Shown here one piece after another: positions 9,511 through 16,719 of a DNA stretch of 64,000 nucleotides. The notes under the pieces are model-generated. The model was not told where the DNA came from, made no database searches, and worked only from the letters and a program-made list of their open reading frames with translations. This DNA comes from Bacteroidales bacterium (GTDB lineage Bacteria; Bacteroidota; Bacteroidia; Bacteroidales; Bacteroidaceae): positions 1 through 64,000 of the forward strand of contig JAATGU010000118.1 of the NCBI GenBank assembly GCA_015654535.1. The letters run 5' to 3'. Made by a program: the position numbers and the translations under genes. How positions within the stretch are numbered: position 1 is the first letter of the stretch; every line of letters begins with the position of its first letter.

Positions 9511-10158
9511 ATGAAAGTGGCAGTAATTGGAACCGGAAATGTAGCACAGGCTTTGATAAACGGATTAATCAGCGAAGGTTATGATGTCAAAGTGGGTTCA
9601 CGCAATTCAGGAAAAGACAGTGAGAATATTACTAAACTTAAGGAAGCACATAGTAATGTCAGCATCACAAGTTATGTTAAGGCTGTAGAATTTGGAGATA
9701 TTGTGGTATTACCCATTCCCGGTGCATCTTTGGTAGATGTAATACAGGAAATCGGAGTTCAGAAATTCGAGGGAAAAATACTTTGGGATATTACCAATGC
9801 TTTTTCGGCAGATGCGCCTGCTAACGGAGTCATCAAATTAATAACAACTCCGGATGAATCACTCGCTGAAAAAGTTCAGAAACTACTTCCTTCAACCCAT
9901 GTTGTTAAGGCAATGAATACGGTAGGTGCACACCTGATGTACAAACCTGTCTTTGGTGAAAACGGGACAATCTTTCTTGCCGGGAACGACGGTTATGCAA
10001 AAGAAAGAATTTCAGAAATTGCTAAAAAATTCGGATGGGAATCTTATGATGCAGGAAAGATTGAATCTTCACGTGCATTAGAATACATGGGGCAACTATA
10101 TGTTGCACAAGGTATTCTTTACAATGGATGGAGTAGCACATTCAAATATGTGAAATAA
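9511..10158 (+). CDS. NAD(P)-binding reductase, F420H2:NADP oxidoreductase-like
   Basis: A 215-residue Rossmann-fold protein. It opens with MKVAVIGTGNVAQALINGL, a classical dinucleotide-binding GxGxxA loop, and the KVGSRN that ends the second strand suggests NADP preference. It belongs to the family annotated as NADPH-dependent F420 reductase or NADP oxidoreductase, also found in bacteria without F420. There the electron partner is unknown and may be another flavin or quinone. It is transcribed away from the broken hxlR copy, across an operator-like motif. HxlR proteins often control neighbouring oxidoreductases, which fits. The substrate cannot be named. Confidence 0.82.
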   Translation: MKVAVIGTGNVAQALINGLISEGYDVKVGSRNSGKDSENITKLKEAHSNVSITSYVKAVEFGDIVVLPIPGASLVDVIQEIGVQKFEGKILWDITNAFSADAPANGVIKLITTPDESLAEKVQKLLPSTHVVKAMNTVGAHLMYKPVFGENGTIFLAGNDGYAKERISEIAKKFGWESYDAGKIESSRALEYMGQLYVAQGILYNGWSSTFKYVK

Positions 10159-10310
10159 AAGCTCTTTGGATTTGAAATGATAAATGAGTGGGCATTATTC
10201 TCGATGCCTGCTTATTTTTAGTAAATTGTGCTGTAGCCTGTTATACCTGCCACAAAAAAGATAAAATAGAGATAAGATTTAATAATTGAATCATAGAAAA
10301 AATCAACATA

Positions 10311-10985
10311 ATGAAAAGAACCAAATTTTTAATTTTGTGTTGTTTTGTACTATTAACCTATGGGTTACATTCACAAACTGCAGACTTGAAAAAGGAGAAC
10401 CTAAAAGCGGTAAACTCATTTATGTCGTTAGAAAAATTGGATGGAGAAAAAGTGGTCAGAGTCATTAAAGATCCAATCATAAAAGAATTTGATGAACCGA
10501 CGTTTGTTCGCATCAATAATTTAGATTTTACGAATGGAACAATAGAAATGACAGTTTTGAGTAGGCTTTTGCCCGATGCTCCGGATTTCTCACGGGGATT
10601 TATCGGAATAGCATTTCATATTAACGATGACTATTCGAAATTTGAGAGTATTTATATTCGCCCCACCAATGGCAGAGCTGACAGTCAGGTACGGAGGAAT
10701 CATAGTATCCAATACTTTGCTTATCCTGATTATAAATTTCAACGGTTGAGGAAGGAATCGCCCGAAATGTATGAATCTTATGCAGATATGGGATTAAACG
10801 AATGGATTCAGATAAGAATAGAAGTACATGGTCAGAAAGCCAAGTTATATATAAACAATAACAAACAACCATCGTTAATCGTCAACGATTTAAAATTGGG
10901 AGATAATATTCAGGGAGCTATTGGACTTTTTGTTGATGTGGGTACTGAAGGTTTTTTTAAAGATCTTAAAGTAAGACCAACTTAA
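10311..10985 (+). CDS. Secreted LamG/DUF1080-like protein
   Basis: 224 residues, beginning with a signal peptide (MKRTKFLILCCFVLLTYGLHSQ). The mature part looks like one concanavalin-A-type beta-sandwich: it contains GTIEMTVLSRLLP, RGFIGIAFHINDDYSKFESIYIRPTNGRAD, WIQIRIEVHGQKAKLYINN and a closing GAIGLFVDVGTEGFFKDLKV, the pattern of DUF1080/LamG domains. It probably binds or acts on sugars in the periplasm or outside the cell, but I see no catalytic motif. It follows the reductase on the same strand after 152 bp. Confidence 0.7.
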   Translation: MKRTKFLILCCFVLLTYGLHSQTADLKKENLKAVNSFMSLEKLDGEKVVRVIKDPIIKEFDEPTFVRINNLDFTNGTIEMTVLSRLLPDAPDFSRGFIGIAFHINDDYSKFESIYIRPTNGRADSQVRRNHSIQYFAYPDYKFQRLRKESPEMYESYADMGLNEWIQIRIEVHGQKAKLYINNNKQPSLIVNDLKLGDNIQGAIGLFVDVGTEGFFKDLKVRPT

Positions 10986-11108
10986 TCGTTTCTCCAACTG
11001 TTCACATGATGCTTTTCTCGAAAATTTTTCAGCAGTATGAGCTGTGATCGAAGTTTTTCTTAAAGCAAATTCTAACAATAATTCTTAAACAATAAAAAAT
11101 AAAATATA

Positions 11109-11453
11109 ATGGACAATATCGTAGAAAAGGTTCTGGCGCATCACCTAACCGCATTCGGAAATAATGATCTTGATGAGATTATGAAGGACTATACAGAAAC
11201 ATCTGTGGTTATGACTCCCAATGGTAGCATCAACGGATTGGTTGCTATCCGCATATTTTTTGAAGATTTCTTTGCCATAATTCCAACTGGTTCTGCCTTC
11301 AGCATGAAACAAAAAACAATTGTGGGCCACGTAGCTTACATCGCTTGGGTAAGTGAATCCGTTCAAGCTAAAATACCAATGGGTACAGATACTTTTGTAT
11401 TCGAAAACGACAAGATAAAATATCATACCGTTGCCAATTACAGGATAAATTAA
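11109..11453 (+). CDS. NTF2/SnoaL-like small protein
   Basis: 114 residues with a cone-shaped NTF2-like fold. HHLTAFGNNDLDEIMKDYTETSVVMTPNGSINGLVAIRIFFEDFF is the typical SnoaL opening, and a sheet follows (TIVGHVAYIAWVSE, DTFVFENDKIKYHTV). Family members bind small hydrophobic ligands; some are isomerases or cyclases, and many have no known activity. No signal peptide, so cytoplasmic. It sits in the run of plus-strand genes between the duplicated hxlR segments. Confidence 0.75.
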   Translation: MDNIVEKVLAHHLTAFGNNDLDEIMKDYTETSVVMTPNGSINGLVAIRIFFEDFFAIIPTGSAFSMKQKTIVGHVAYIAWVSESVQAKIPMGTDTFVFENDKIKYHTVANYRIN

Positions 11454-11496
11454 TCACGTCTCTTTTATAGTTTTTTTAAATATTAAATACGCGATT

Positions 11497-11750
11497 ATGA
11501 AAGTAAAGTATAGAAATCTAGCATTAGCCGTATTGATGATGACAGGATTGCAAGTAAGTATTCAAGCACATGAATATCGATCTACGATTACACCGGTTAA
11601 AGCGAGTAAAGCACCGGAAATGACGAAGCACTACATATCGAAGTCGGCTGTTTTGATTATCAACGGAAGGAATTTCTCGTAATTCCTATTGATTCGGCCG
11701 AAGTGACATCATTTACGGGCGGCATTGCTTGGTGTAATAAAAACCGATAG
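11497..11750 (+). pseudogene. Small exported protein, apparently frameshifted
   Basis: The ATG at 11497 opens a frame with a good signal peptide (MKVKYRNLALAVLMMTG then VSIQA) that stops at 11682. From about 11611 the overlapping frame, ending with TAG at 11748-11750, reads ALHIEVGCFDYQRKEFLVIP and continues with a well-composed IDSAEVTSFTGGIAW, more protein-like than the tail of the first frame. The simplest reading is one small secreted protein broken by an indel around 11600-11620. No family recognised. Alternatively the 61-residue ORF is a real small exported peptide. Confidence 0.45.
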
Positions 11751-11854
11751 CACATACGCACATGACTGCCTCCTTAAAAGATGATTCGGTGAAAATCTTA
11801 TTCCTTTTTTACCTTTTCCAATTAATTATTTCAATAGAAATTAATATTAAAAAG

Positions 11855-12673
11855 ATGTCAACCTATACAGAAGATAAAAGAAAAGTCACAACTCATAGAC
11901 TTTTAGAAATGAAACAACGTGGAGAAAAAATATCCATGCTTACAGCCTATGATTATTCAATGGCTAAGATAATAGATGAAGCTGGAATCGATTCTATTCT
12001 AGTGGGCGATTCAGCTTCCAATACAATGGTGGGTAACGCAACAACTCTGCCAATGACACTTGACCAAATGATATATCATGCCCGTTCGGTAGTCAATGGA
12101 GCAAAAAGAGCACTAGTTGTAGTTGATATGCCTTTTGGTACATGTTCTGGAAATCCAAGACAATCATTAGAAGCAGCTATTCGCATAATGCAAAAAACGG
12201 GAGCTGATGCACTTAAAATTGAAGGAGGACAAGAAATACGAGAAGACGTAAAAAAGATAATTAATGCAGGAATACCTGTAATGTCACATTTAGGTTTAAT
12301 GCCACAATCAATTAATAAATACGGAACTTATACAGTTAGAGCAAAAGAAGAGAAAGAAGCACAAAAACTTGTTGATGACTGTTTGCTGATGGAAGAACTC
12401 GGATGCTTTGCAATAACTTTAGAAAAGATTCCTGCAACACTTGCATCTGAAATCACACAAAAAGTAAAAATACCTGTAATTGGTATCGGGGCAGGTTCAG
12501 GTGTTGACGGTCAGGTGTTAGTGATACATGATATGATGGGTATAAACAAAGATTTTTCCCCTAAATTTTTACGACGATATGCTGATTTACATGCTATAAT
12601 GACAGTAGCAACTCAAAATTATATTCGAGATGTAAAAGAGAGCGATTTTCCCAATAAATCAGAAAGCTATTAA
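11855..12673 (+). CDS. panB: Ketopantoate hydroxymethyltransferase (PanB)
   Basis: Makes ketopantoate from 2-ketoisovalerate and methylene-tetrahydrofolate, the first step of pantothenate (coenzyme A) synthesis, in the cytoplasm. From the ATG at 11855 (MSTYTEDKRKV) it is 272 residues, the family length; an upstream ATG at 11762 would add a hydrophobic 31-residue extension that PanB proteins lack. Landmarks are ISMLTAYDYSMAKIIDEAGIDSILVGDS (Mg-binding Asp), VVVDMPFG, ADALKIEGG, the catalytic Glu in ITLEKIPATLA, and IPVIGIGAGSGVDGQVLV. No panC or panD is nearby, so the gene is isolated from its pathway. It is AT-rich and lies inside the island between the hxlR repeats. Confidence 0.92.
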   Translation: MSTYTEDKRKVTTHRLLEMKQRGEKISMLTAYDYSMAKIIDEAGIDSILVGDSASNTMVGNATTLPMTLDQMIYHARSVVNGAKRALVVVDMPFGTCSGNPRQSLEAAIRIMQKTGADALKIEGGQEIREDVKKIINAGIPVMSHLGLMPQSINKYGTYTVRAKEEKEAQKLVDDCLLMEELGCFAITLEKIPATLASEITQKVKIPVIGIGAGSGVDGQVLVIHDMMGINKDFSPKFLRRYADLHAIMTVATQNYIRDVKESDFPNKSESY

Positions 12674-12800
12674 TTTATAACATGGGAACAATGTGGATGA
12701 AAAACAAATGTGCAGCATAAATGATAAGCATAAAAAAAAGAAGAGGGCACTTCCATCTTTTCCCCCATTGTTAGAATTGCGCCCTTAATTATGAAATCCC

Positions 12801-12825
12801 CGAATAATCCTCTAAAAATTATTCG
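12801..12825. terminator. Hairpin downstream of panB
   Basis: CGAATAAT (12801-12808) pairs with ATTATTCG (12818-12825) across a nine-base loop. It lies between the convergent ends of panB and hxlR copy B. There is no strong U-run, so terminator function is only plausible. Confidence 0.35.
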
Positions 12826-12870
12826 AGAATAGGATAAAAATAAATCGGGGCAAATGACCTTATATGAATA

Positions 12871-13206
12871 TCACTTGGTAACCTCATCGAAATGCTCCTC
12901 CGCCCAGTTAATCATCATCTGTACGGCAGGCATAAGGCTTTTACCCATTTCCGTAATAGAATATTCTACACGTGGAGGAATTTCTGCATAGGCTTCCCTC
13001 TTTATCAAATGATATTTTTCTAAATTCTTTAACGCATTAGTTAACATCTTCTGTGAGATGTCAGGAATAGCATTCTTTATCTCACCATAACGCATTGTTT
13101 TATCAGGAAACAGTGTACATAATACTAATAACGACCATTTATCACTAAATCGGCTAAGTACATTCCTGATAGGGCAAGTAGGGTATTGTAAATCTAATTC
13201 TTTCAT
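12871..13206 (-). CDS. HxlR-family transcriptional regulator (intact copy)
   Basis: Winged-helix regulator of 111 residues, the usual HxlR length. It starts MKELDLQYPTCPIRNVLSRFSDKW; the Cys in CPIR is the position that senses electrophiles or disulfide stress in characterised relatives. The recognition helix region is PDISQKMLTNALKNLEKYHLI and the wing is REAYAEIPPRVEYSITEMG. It is divergent from the repeat-peptide/radical SAM cassette with 219 bp between the start codons, and its own promoter and the shared operator-like motif lie there. It probably represses or activates both itself and the cassette; that is inference from layout and family. Confidence 0.92.
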   Translation of the reverse strand: MKELDLQYPTCPIRNVLSRFSDKWSLLVLCTLFPDKTMRYGEIKNAIPDISQKMLTNALKNLEKYHLIKREAYAEIPPRVEYSITEMGKSLMPAVQMMINWAEEHFDEVTK

Positions 13207-13228
13207 TGTTTTTAATCATATTTTCAGG

Positions 13229-13259
13229 CAAATATACTATACTCTCTAAAAAGATGCAA
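13229..13259 (-). promoter_or_regulatory. Promoter of hxlR copy B
   Basis: On the minus strand: TTG (complement of 13257-13259), 20 bases, TATATTTG (complement of 13229-13236). Identical in layout to copy A. Confidence 0.6.
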
Positions 13260-13327
13260 CTTTAAAAAGGATTATTATTTTCTATAAGTTAAAGCTGGTT
13301 AAAGTAGTAATTATCAATATATTGATA

Positions 13328-13342
13328 ATCAGTATTACTAAC
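13328..13342. promoter_or_regulatory. Operator-like motif (copy B)
   Basis: Plus strand ATCAGTATTACTAAC, one base different from copy A and from the motif at the 38.9-kb hxlR gene. It lies 24 bases upstream of the -33 box of the peptide promoter. Confidence 0.45.
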
Positions 13343-13365
13343 CTTATTGGTTCGTAATAAACCCA

Positions 13366-13398
13366 TTTGTTTTACTCTTAGTATTGCTATTATATTTG
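13366..13398 (+). promoter_or_regulatory. Promoter of the repeat-peptide cassette
   Basis: TTTG at 13366-13369, 21 bases, TATATTTG at 13391-13398: a near-perfect Bacteroides promoter, starting just after the end of duplicated copy B. Transcription would begin about 20 bases before the peptide start codon. Confidence 0.65.
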
Positions 13399-13425
13399 TT
13401 CAATATTTTGTATAACTAATTAAAA

Positions 13426-13722
13426 ATGAAGATCATGAGTAAATTAAATTTCTTGAATGGATGGACAGGCGTTAGCAAGTATTTTTCACGCCACAGTGCC
13501 CAAAGCTATATGGGTACTAATCAGCTTGCATTTGCTGCATCAAACGGTGGTTCATCATGTGGGTCGGACGATGATAGTAAACCTCAACCTTCTGCATGTG
13601 GTGCAGGGGATGATGAAAAACAAAATCCTCCGGCTTCTGCGTGCGGAGCAGGGGATGACACTCCACAAACACAAAAACCTTCTTCATGTGGTTCAGGCTG
13701 CGGAGCAGGAGATGGCAAGTAA
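13426..13722 (+). CDS. Candidate RiPP precursor with Cys-Gly-x-Gly-Asp-Asp repeats (ACGX type)
   Basis: A 98-residue peptide (or 95 from the ATG at 13435) with a conventional N-terminal leader (~residues 1-42: NFLNGWTGVSKYFSRHSAQ) and a low-complexity C-terminal core. The core has five Cys at 45, 58, 73, 88 and 92, each followed by Gly: SCGSDDD, ACGAGDD, ACGAGDD, SCGSG, CGAGDG. Pro/Gln/Lys/Ser linkers give a period of 13-15 residues. No signal peptide. The gene is 69 bp ahead of a radical SAM/SPASM enzyme, the arrangement of ribosomally made, radical-SAM-modified peptides. As I recall, TIGRFAMs names an 'ACGX-repeat peptide' family with a partner radical SAM enzyme; this fits, but I could not check it. 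The modification and biological role are unknown. Confidence 0.8.
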   Translation: MKIMSKLNFLNGWTGVSKYFSRHSAQSYMGTNQLAFAASNGGSSCGSDDDSKPQPSACGAGDDEKQNPPASACGAGDDTPQTQKPSSCGSGCGAGDGK

Positions 13723-13729
13723 TAATCAA

Positions 13730-13762
13730 AATCATCCCGATAGATTAACTGTCGGGATGATT
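13730..13762 (+). promoter_or_regulatory. RNA hairpin between peptide and radical SAM genes
   Basis: AATCATCCCGA (13730-13740) pairs perfectly with TCGGGATGATT (13752-13762), an 11-bp stem with an 11-base loop. No U-run follows, so it is not a standard terminator. Such hairpins between a precursor gene and its enzyme gene usually protect the 5' mRNA or reduce read-through so that peptide exceeds enzyme. The stem is seen; the role is inferred. Confidence 0.6.
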
Positions 13763-13791
13763 CAATCAATCAATGTTTTTAATGATATAAG

Positions 13792-14817
13792 ATGGAATAC
13801 TTTGCATTTCAATGGCATATAACAGACAGTTGTGACCAGCGTTGCCTACACTGTTACATATTTTCAGAAAACATTCATTTCAAGGTAAAAGAAATGTCTT
13901 GGGCTGAGATTGAATCGGTTTTTGGCAATTGTATGGATATGTGTCAAAAAGCAAACCGTATCCCATATTTTTATATTACAGGTGGCGATCCCATACTGCA
14001 TAGCCGTTTCTGGGATTTAATGGAGCTTTTCAAAAATAACAATATCACATTCACAATACTTGGTAATCCTTTTCATCTAACTGACGAGGTTTGTCACAGA
14101 TTGAAGGATTGTGGTTGTGAGAGATACCAGCTTTCCATAGATGGTTTGCGCGAAACTCATGACGCTATGCGTAAACAGGGTTCATTCGATACGACATTGG
14201 AAAAAATAAAAGTGCTTCGGGATGCCGGAATACGCTGTGCCATTATGACGACTGTTTCTGGAACAAACGCACATGAAATTCCCAGTATCATAGACCTTGT
14301 TGTAGAACATAAAGCTGATGTTTTTGCTTTTGCCCGCTATTGTCCCACAAGCCTTGAAAAAAGCACCCACCTTACGCCTGAGCAGTACAAGAAACTACTG
14401 GAGATCTGTTGGCAGAAATTTGAACAGTATAAAGATAGCAAAACAAACTTCAATTTAAAAGACCATTTATGGACTCTTTTCCTTTACGAGAAAGGCTTAT
14501 TCCGGATACCGGAAGGCCTGAACCAAAATATGATATATGAGGGCTGTAACTGTGCAAACTGCCATATGACAATATTGCCAAAAGGTGATGTATATGCCTG
14601 CCGGCGATTGGAAAGTAATGTCGGCAATGTATTCGCAGAAAAGCTATTTGACATATTCACAGGAGATCGTATGAATTATTTCAGGGATTATGACAAATTT
14701 GAAAAATGTTCGAAATGTGAACTGAAGCGTTTTTGCCGTGGCTGCCCGGCAGTAGCATATGGCTATACAAGGAATTTTTATGCGGCCGATCCACAATGTT
14801 GGAAACAAATCAGTTAA
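13792..14817 (+). CDS. Radical SAM/SPASM peptide-modifying enzyme
   Basis: 341 residues. The N-terminus carries the radical SAM cluster motif CDQRCLHC (C14, C18, C21) that binds the 4Fe-4S and SAM, followed by the GGDP motif (YFITGGDPI-like, YYITGGDPILH region). The C-terminus is a SPASM domain for auxiliary Fe-S clusters: C-x12-C with GDVYAC, then CSKCELKRFCRGC and a last Cys in DPQCW. A CNCANC cluster adds further Cys. SPASM proteins beside Cys-rich peptide genes install thioether or similar crosslinks. The upstream repeat peptide is the likely substrate, perhaps at its Cys residues. Fits the ACGX-system maturase as remembered. It starts 69 bp after the peptide and ends 12 bp before the next enzyme. 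Confidence 0.88.
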   Translation: MEYFAFQWHITDSCDQRCLHCYIFSENIHFKVKEMSWAEIESVFGNCMDMCQKANRIPYFYITGGDPILHSRFWDLMELFKNNNITFTILGNPFHLTDEVCHRLKDCGCERYQLSIDGLRETHDAMRKQGSFDTTLEKIKVLRDAGIRCAIMTTVSGTNAHEIPSIIDLVVEHKADVFAFARYCPTSLEKSTHLTPEQYKKLLEICWQKFEQYKDSKTNFNLKDHLWTLFLYEKGLFRIPEGLNQNMIYEGCNCANCHMTILPKGDVYACRRLESNVGNVFAEKLFDIFTGDRMNYFRDYDKFEKCSKCELKRFCRGCPAVAYGYTRNFYAADPQCWKQIS

Positions 14818-14829
14818 TAAGTATATAAT

Positions 14830-15801
14830 ATGAAAGCAGTCGTATTATATAAAACTGGGAAACCGGAAGTTCTTACAGTTAGTGATATTCCTATACCGAA
14901 AGTAAAACCAGGTTGGGTACTTGTAAAAGTAAAATCCTTCGGCATAAACCGCTCCGAATTAATGATGCGTGGATTTGAAGGCGATGCGCCCTATATTCAA
15001 TTGCCCCGGATCATAGGTATAGATTGTGCCGGAATAGTGACTGAACCTTCCGATAGCGGATTAAGAAAAGGTCAAATGGTAGTTGCCCTGATGGGTGGCA
15101 TGGGACGCAGCTTTGACGGGAGCTATGCCGAATATGCATTATTACCTGCAAAAAATATCTTTCCTGTTGATACAGATTTAAGTTGGGAAGAACTCGGGGC
15201 TATACCGGAAACTTATTTCACGGCTTATGGCTCGTTATCCGATTGTCTGCAAATAACCTATGGAGATACATTGCTGATCAGAGGTGGTACGAGTGCTGCC
15301 GGATTAACAGCCATACAAATCGCCAAAAGCATCGGTGCTACTGTATTGGCTTCAACAAGAAAAGAAAGCAAGGCTGAGTTCTTGAAATCACAGGGTGCTG
15401 ACCATGTACTGATTGATAATGGCGCTTTAACTGAACAACTATACAGACTTTATCCCCATGGTATAGATAAGATACTCGAGCTTATCGGTGCATCCACATT
15501 ATTGGAATCTCTAAAACTTGCCGCTTATCATGGTATAGTCTGCCATACCGGAATGTTGGGTAAAAAAGGAACTCTCGATGGTTTCGATCCGATAAAGGAT
15601 ATACCCAACGGGGTGTATCTTACCGGATTTTTCAGTAACTATCCAACGCAACAAGCCATAGATGCCATATTCAAACTGATAAAGGAAAAGAACCTGCATC
15701 CGGTCATTGCAAATGTATTTTCGTTAAATGAAATAGCTGAGGCGCACGAACTGGCAGAAAATAACGAAGCGAATGGAAAAATAGTTGTCAAAATAGAATA
15801 A
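14830..15801 (+). CDS. Quinone oxidoreductase-like medium-chain dehydrogenase
   Basis: 323 residues of the zinc-independent quinone oxidoreductase branch of the medium-chain dehydrogenases. The N-terminal GroES-like domain (MKAVVLYKTGKPEVLTVSDIPIP, VKSFGINRSELMMRGF) lacks the zinc ligands. The Rossmann part has LLIRGGTSAAGLTAIQIAKSIGATVLAST, an NADPH-binding loop. It follows the radical SAM gene by 12 bp, so it is probably co-transcribed. It could supply or remove reducing equivalents for the peptide system, or be a separate HxlR-regulated detoxifying enzyme like those beside other hxlR genes. I cannot distinguish these from sequence. Confidence 0.86.
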   Translation: MKAVVLYKTGKPEVLTVSDIPIPKVKPGWVLVKVKSFGINRSELMMRGFEGDAPYIQLPRIIGIDCAGIVTEPSDSGLRKGQMVVALMGGMGRSFDGSYAEYALLPAKNIFPVDTDLSWEELGAIPETYFTAYGSLSDCLQITYGDTLLIRGGTSAAGLTAIQIAKSIGATVLASTRKESKAEFLKSQGADHVLIDNGALTEQLYRLYPHGIDKILELIGASTLLESLKLAAYHGIVCHTGMLGKKGTLDGFDPIKDIPNGVYLTGFFSNYPTQQAIDAIFKLIKEKNLHPVIANVFSLNEIAEAHELAENNEANGKIVVKIE

Positions 15802-16088
15802 TAATACCCGTTAGAGGGATTAATCAAACGCATATTTGACTCTTCCAGAAAATCACGTTGATATTCTGCCTCCAATTTATTAAAAAGATAATTCTCACCA
15901 TCTATACTCAGCGATTCAGAAGTAAAACTTAAGACGATTACTCCTAAATCTGAGCTAAATTGCTTGTATATATCAAATGTTTTATCGAATATTGTCTTCA
16001 AATTGTGCATATCGGTACTATATTTTAGTTGTTTGGGCACTACTAAAATACTAAAAGCTAATGATATGTGTGGCTTTTTATCAATCAT
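15802..16088 (-). pseudogene. Truncated gene of unknown function (5' fragment)
   Basis: From an ATG at 16088 the minus strand reads a well-composed protein (MIDKKPHISLAFSILVVPKQ, then FDIYKQFSSDLGVIVLSFTSE and NKLEAEYQRDFLEES) for about 95 codons. The frame then runs into the antisense of the quinone oxidoreductase, where the composition becomes shadow-like. It looks like the 5' part of a gene cut off where the peptide cassette ends, marking an island boundary. No family recognised. It could also be a small intact gene whose 3' end overlaps the convergent neighbour. Confidence 0.4.
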
Positions 16089-16136
16089 TTTCTTACAATT
16101 CTAATTCCTCCAACGGATTATGTTTATAATTTTTTA

Positions 16137-16144
16137 TATCTTTG
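16137..16144 (+). promoter_or_regulatory. -7 element upstream of PNPOx gene
   Basis: TATCTTTG fits TAnnTTTG and lies 40 bases ahead of the ATG at 16184. Its last TTG has been read as a start codon (16142) of a longer frame, which this element makes unlikely. Confidence 0.45.
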
Positions 16145-16183
16145 ATCATTAATTTACGACTTTGGAAAATAGACAAAAGAAAT

Positions 16184-16669
16184 ATGCAAAAATATCATCT
16201 ACAGAATAGACCTAATCGCGAAATCTCAGAAAAAGCTGAGATTGCAGAAATATTGAAAAAAGGGAGATATACTGTAATTTCAATGTGTCGCAACAACGAA
16301 CCTTACATCGTCACTCTGAGCTATGGCTATGATCATGAGAATAATTCATTATATTTTCACTGCTCAACTCAGGGATTAAAGCTTGATTTTATAAATGAAA
16401 ATCCTCAAGTTTGTGCTACAGTAATAGAAGATGGTGGATATATTATTAATGAATGCGGACATAATTACCGGACAGCCGTTTTTTGGGGTAAAATAGAGAT
16501 TGTAACTGATTTAAATGAAAAGAAACATGGGATGACAGTCTTATTAAATCATCTTGAAAATCAACCAATAATCATAAAAGAAAAGTTGTTAAAATCAGAT
16601 GACTTGTACTCAAAAATGGTAATATTAAGACTCAACATTACTCAGATTCATGGAAAAGCTGGAAGGTAA
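16184..16669 (+). CDS. Pyridoxamine 5'-phosphate oxidase-family flavoprotein, NimA-like
   Basis: 161 residues from ATG 16184 (MQKYHLQNRPNREIS). The split-barrel FMN-binding fold of this family is visible: EIAEILKKGRYTVISMCRNNEPYIVTLSYGYDHENNSLYFHCSTQG, then KLDFINENPQVCATVIEDGG and the closing strand with VILRLNITQIHGKAG. Relatives include Nim proteins, which reduce nitroimidazoles, and many uncharacterised small flavin- or heme-binding enzymes. The TTG at 16142 is part of the promoter, so the shorter start is preferred. A MazG-like gene follows after 50 bp. Confidence 0.82.
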   Translation: MQKYHLQNRPNREISEKAEIAEILKKGRYTVISMCRNNEPYIVTLSYGYDHENNSLYFHCSTQGLKLDFINENPQVCATVIEDGGYIINECGHNYRTAVFWGKIEIVTDLNEKKHGMTVLLNHLENQPIIIKEKLLKSDDLYSKMVILRLNITQIHGKAGR

Positions 16670-16719
16670 AATAAAAAACAGAGCCAAACAAATAAATAAA
16701 CAATCTAAAAAAAATAAAG

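Larger units (their letters stand above)
12833..13364. repeat. Direct repeat copy B: hxlR segment with divergent promoters
   Basis: Second copy of the 532-bp segment at 8897-9428. This copy keeps an intact hxlR reading frame. The divergent gene downstream of the segment is different: here the repeat-peptide cassette, at copy A the F420-type reductase. The regulator and operator have been duplicated and coupled to a new target. Confidence 0.9.

Noticed and set aside
11762-11854. Upstream ATG extending PanB by 31 residues.
   Set aside because: The extension is hydrophobic and unlike PanB; the ATG at 11855 gives the family length and N-terminus.
13517-13769. Minus-strand frames opposite the repeat-peptide gene.
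   Set aside because: Their His/Pro-rich composition is the mirror of the Cys-Gly-Asp repeat codons; the plus-strand gene has promoter and partner enzyme.
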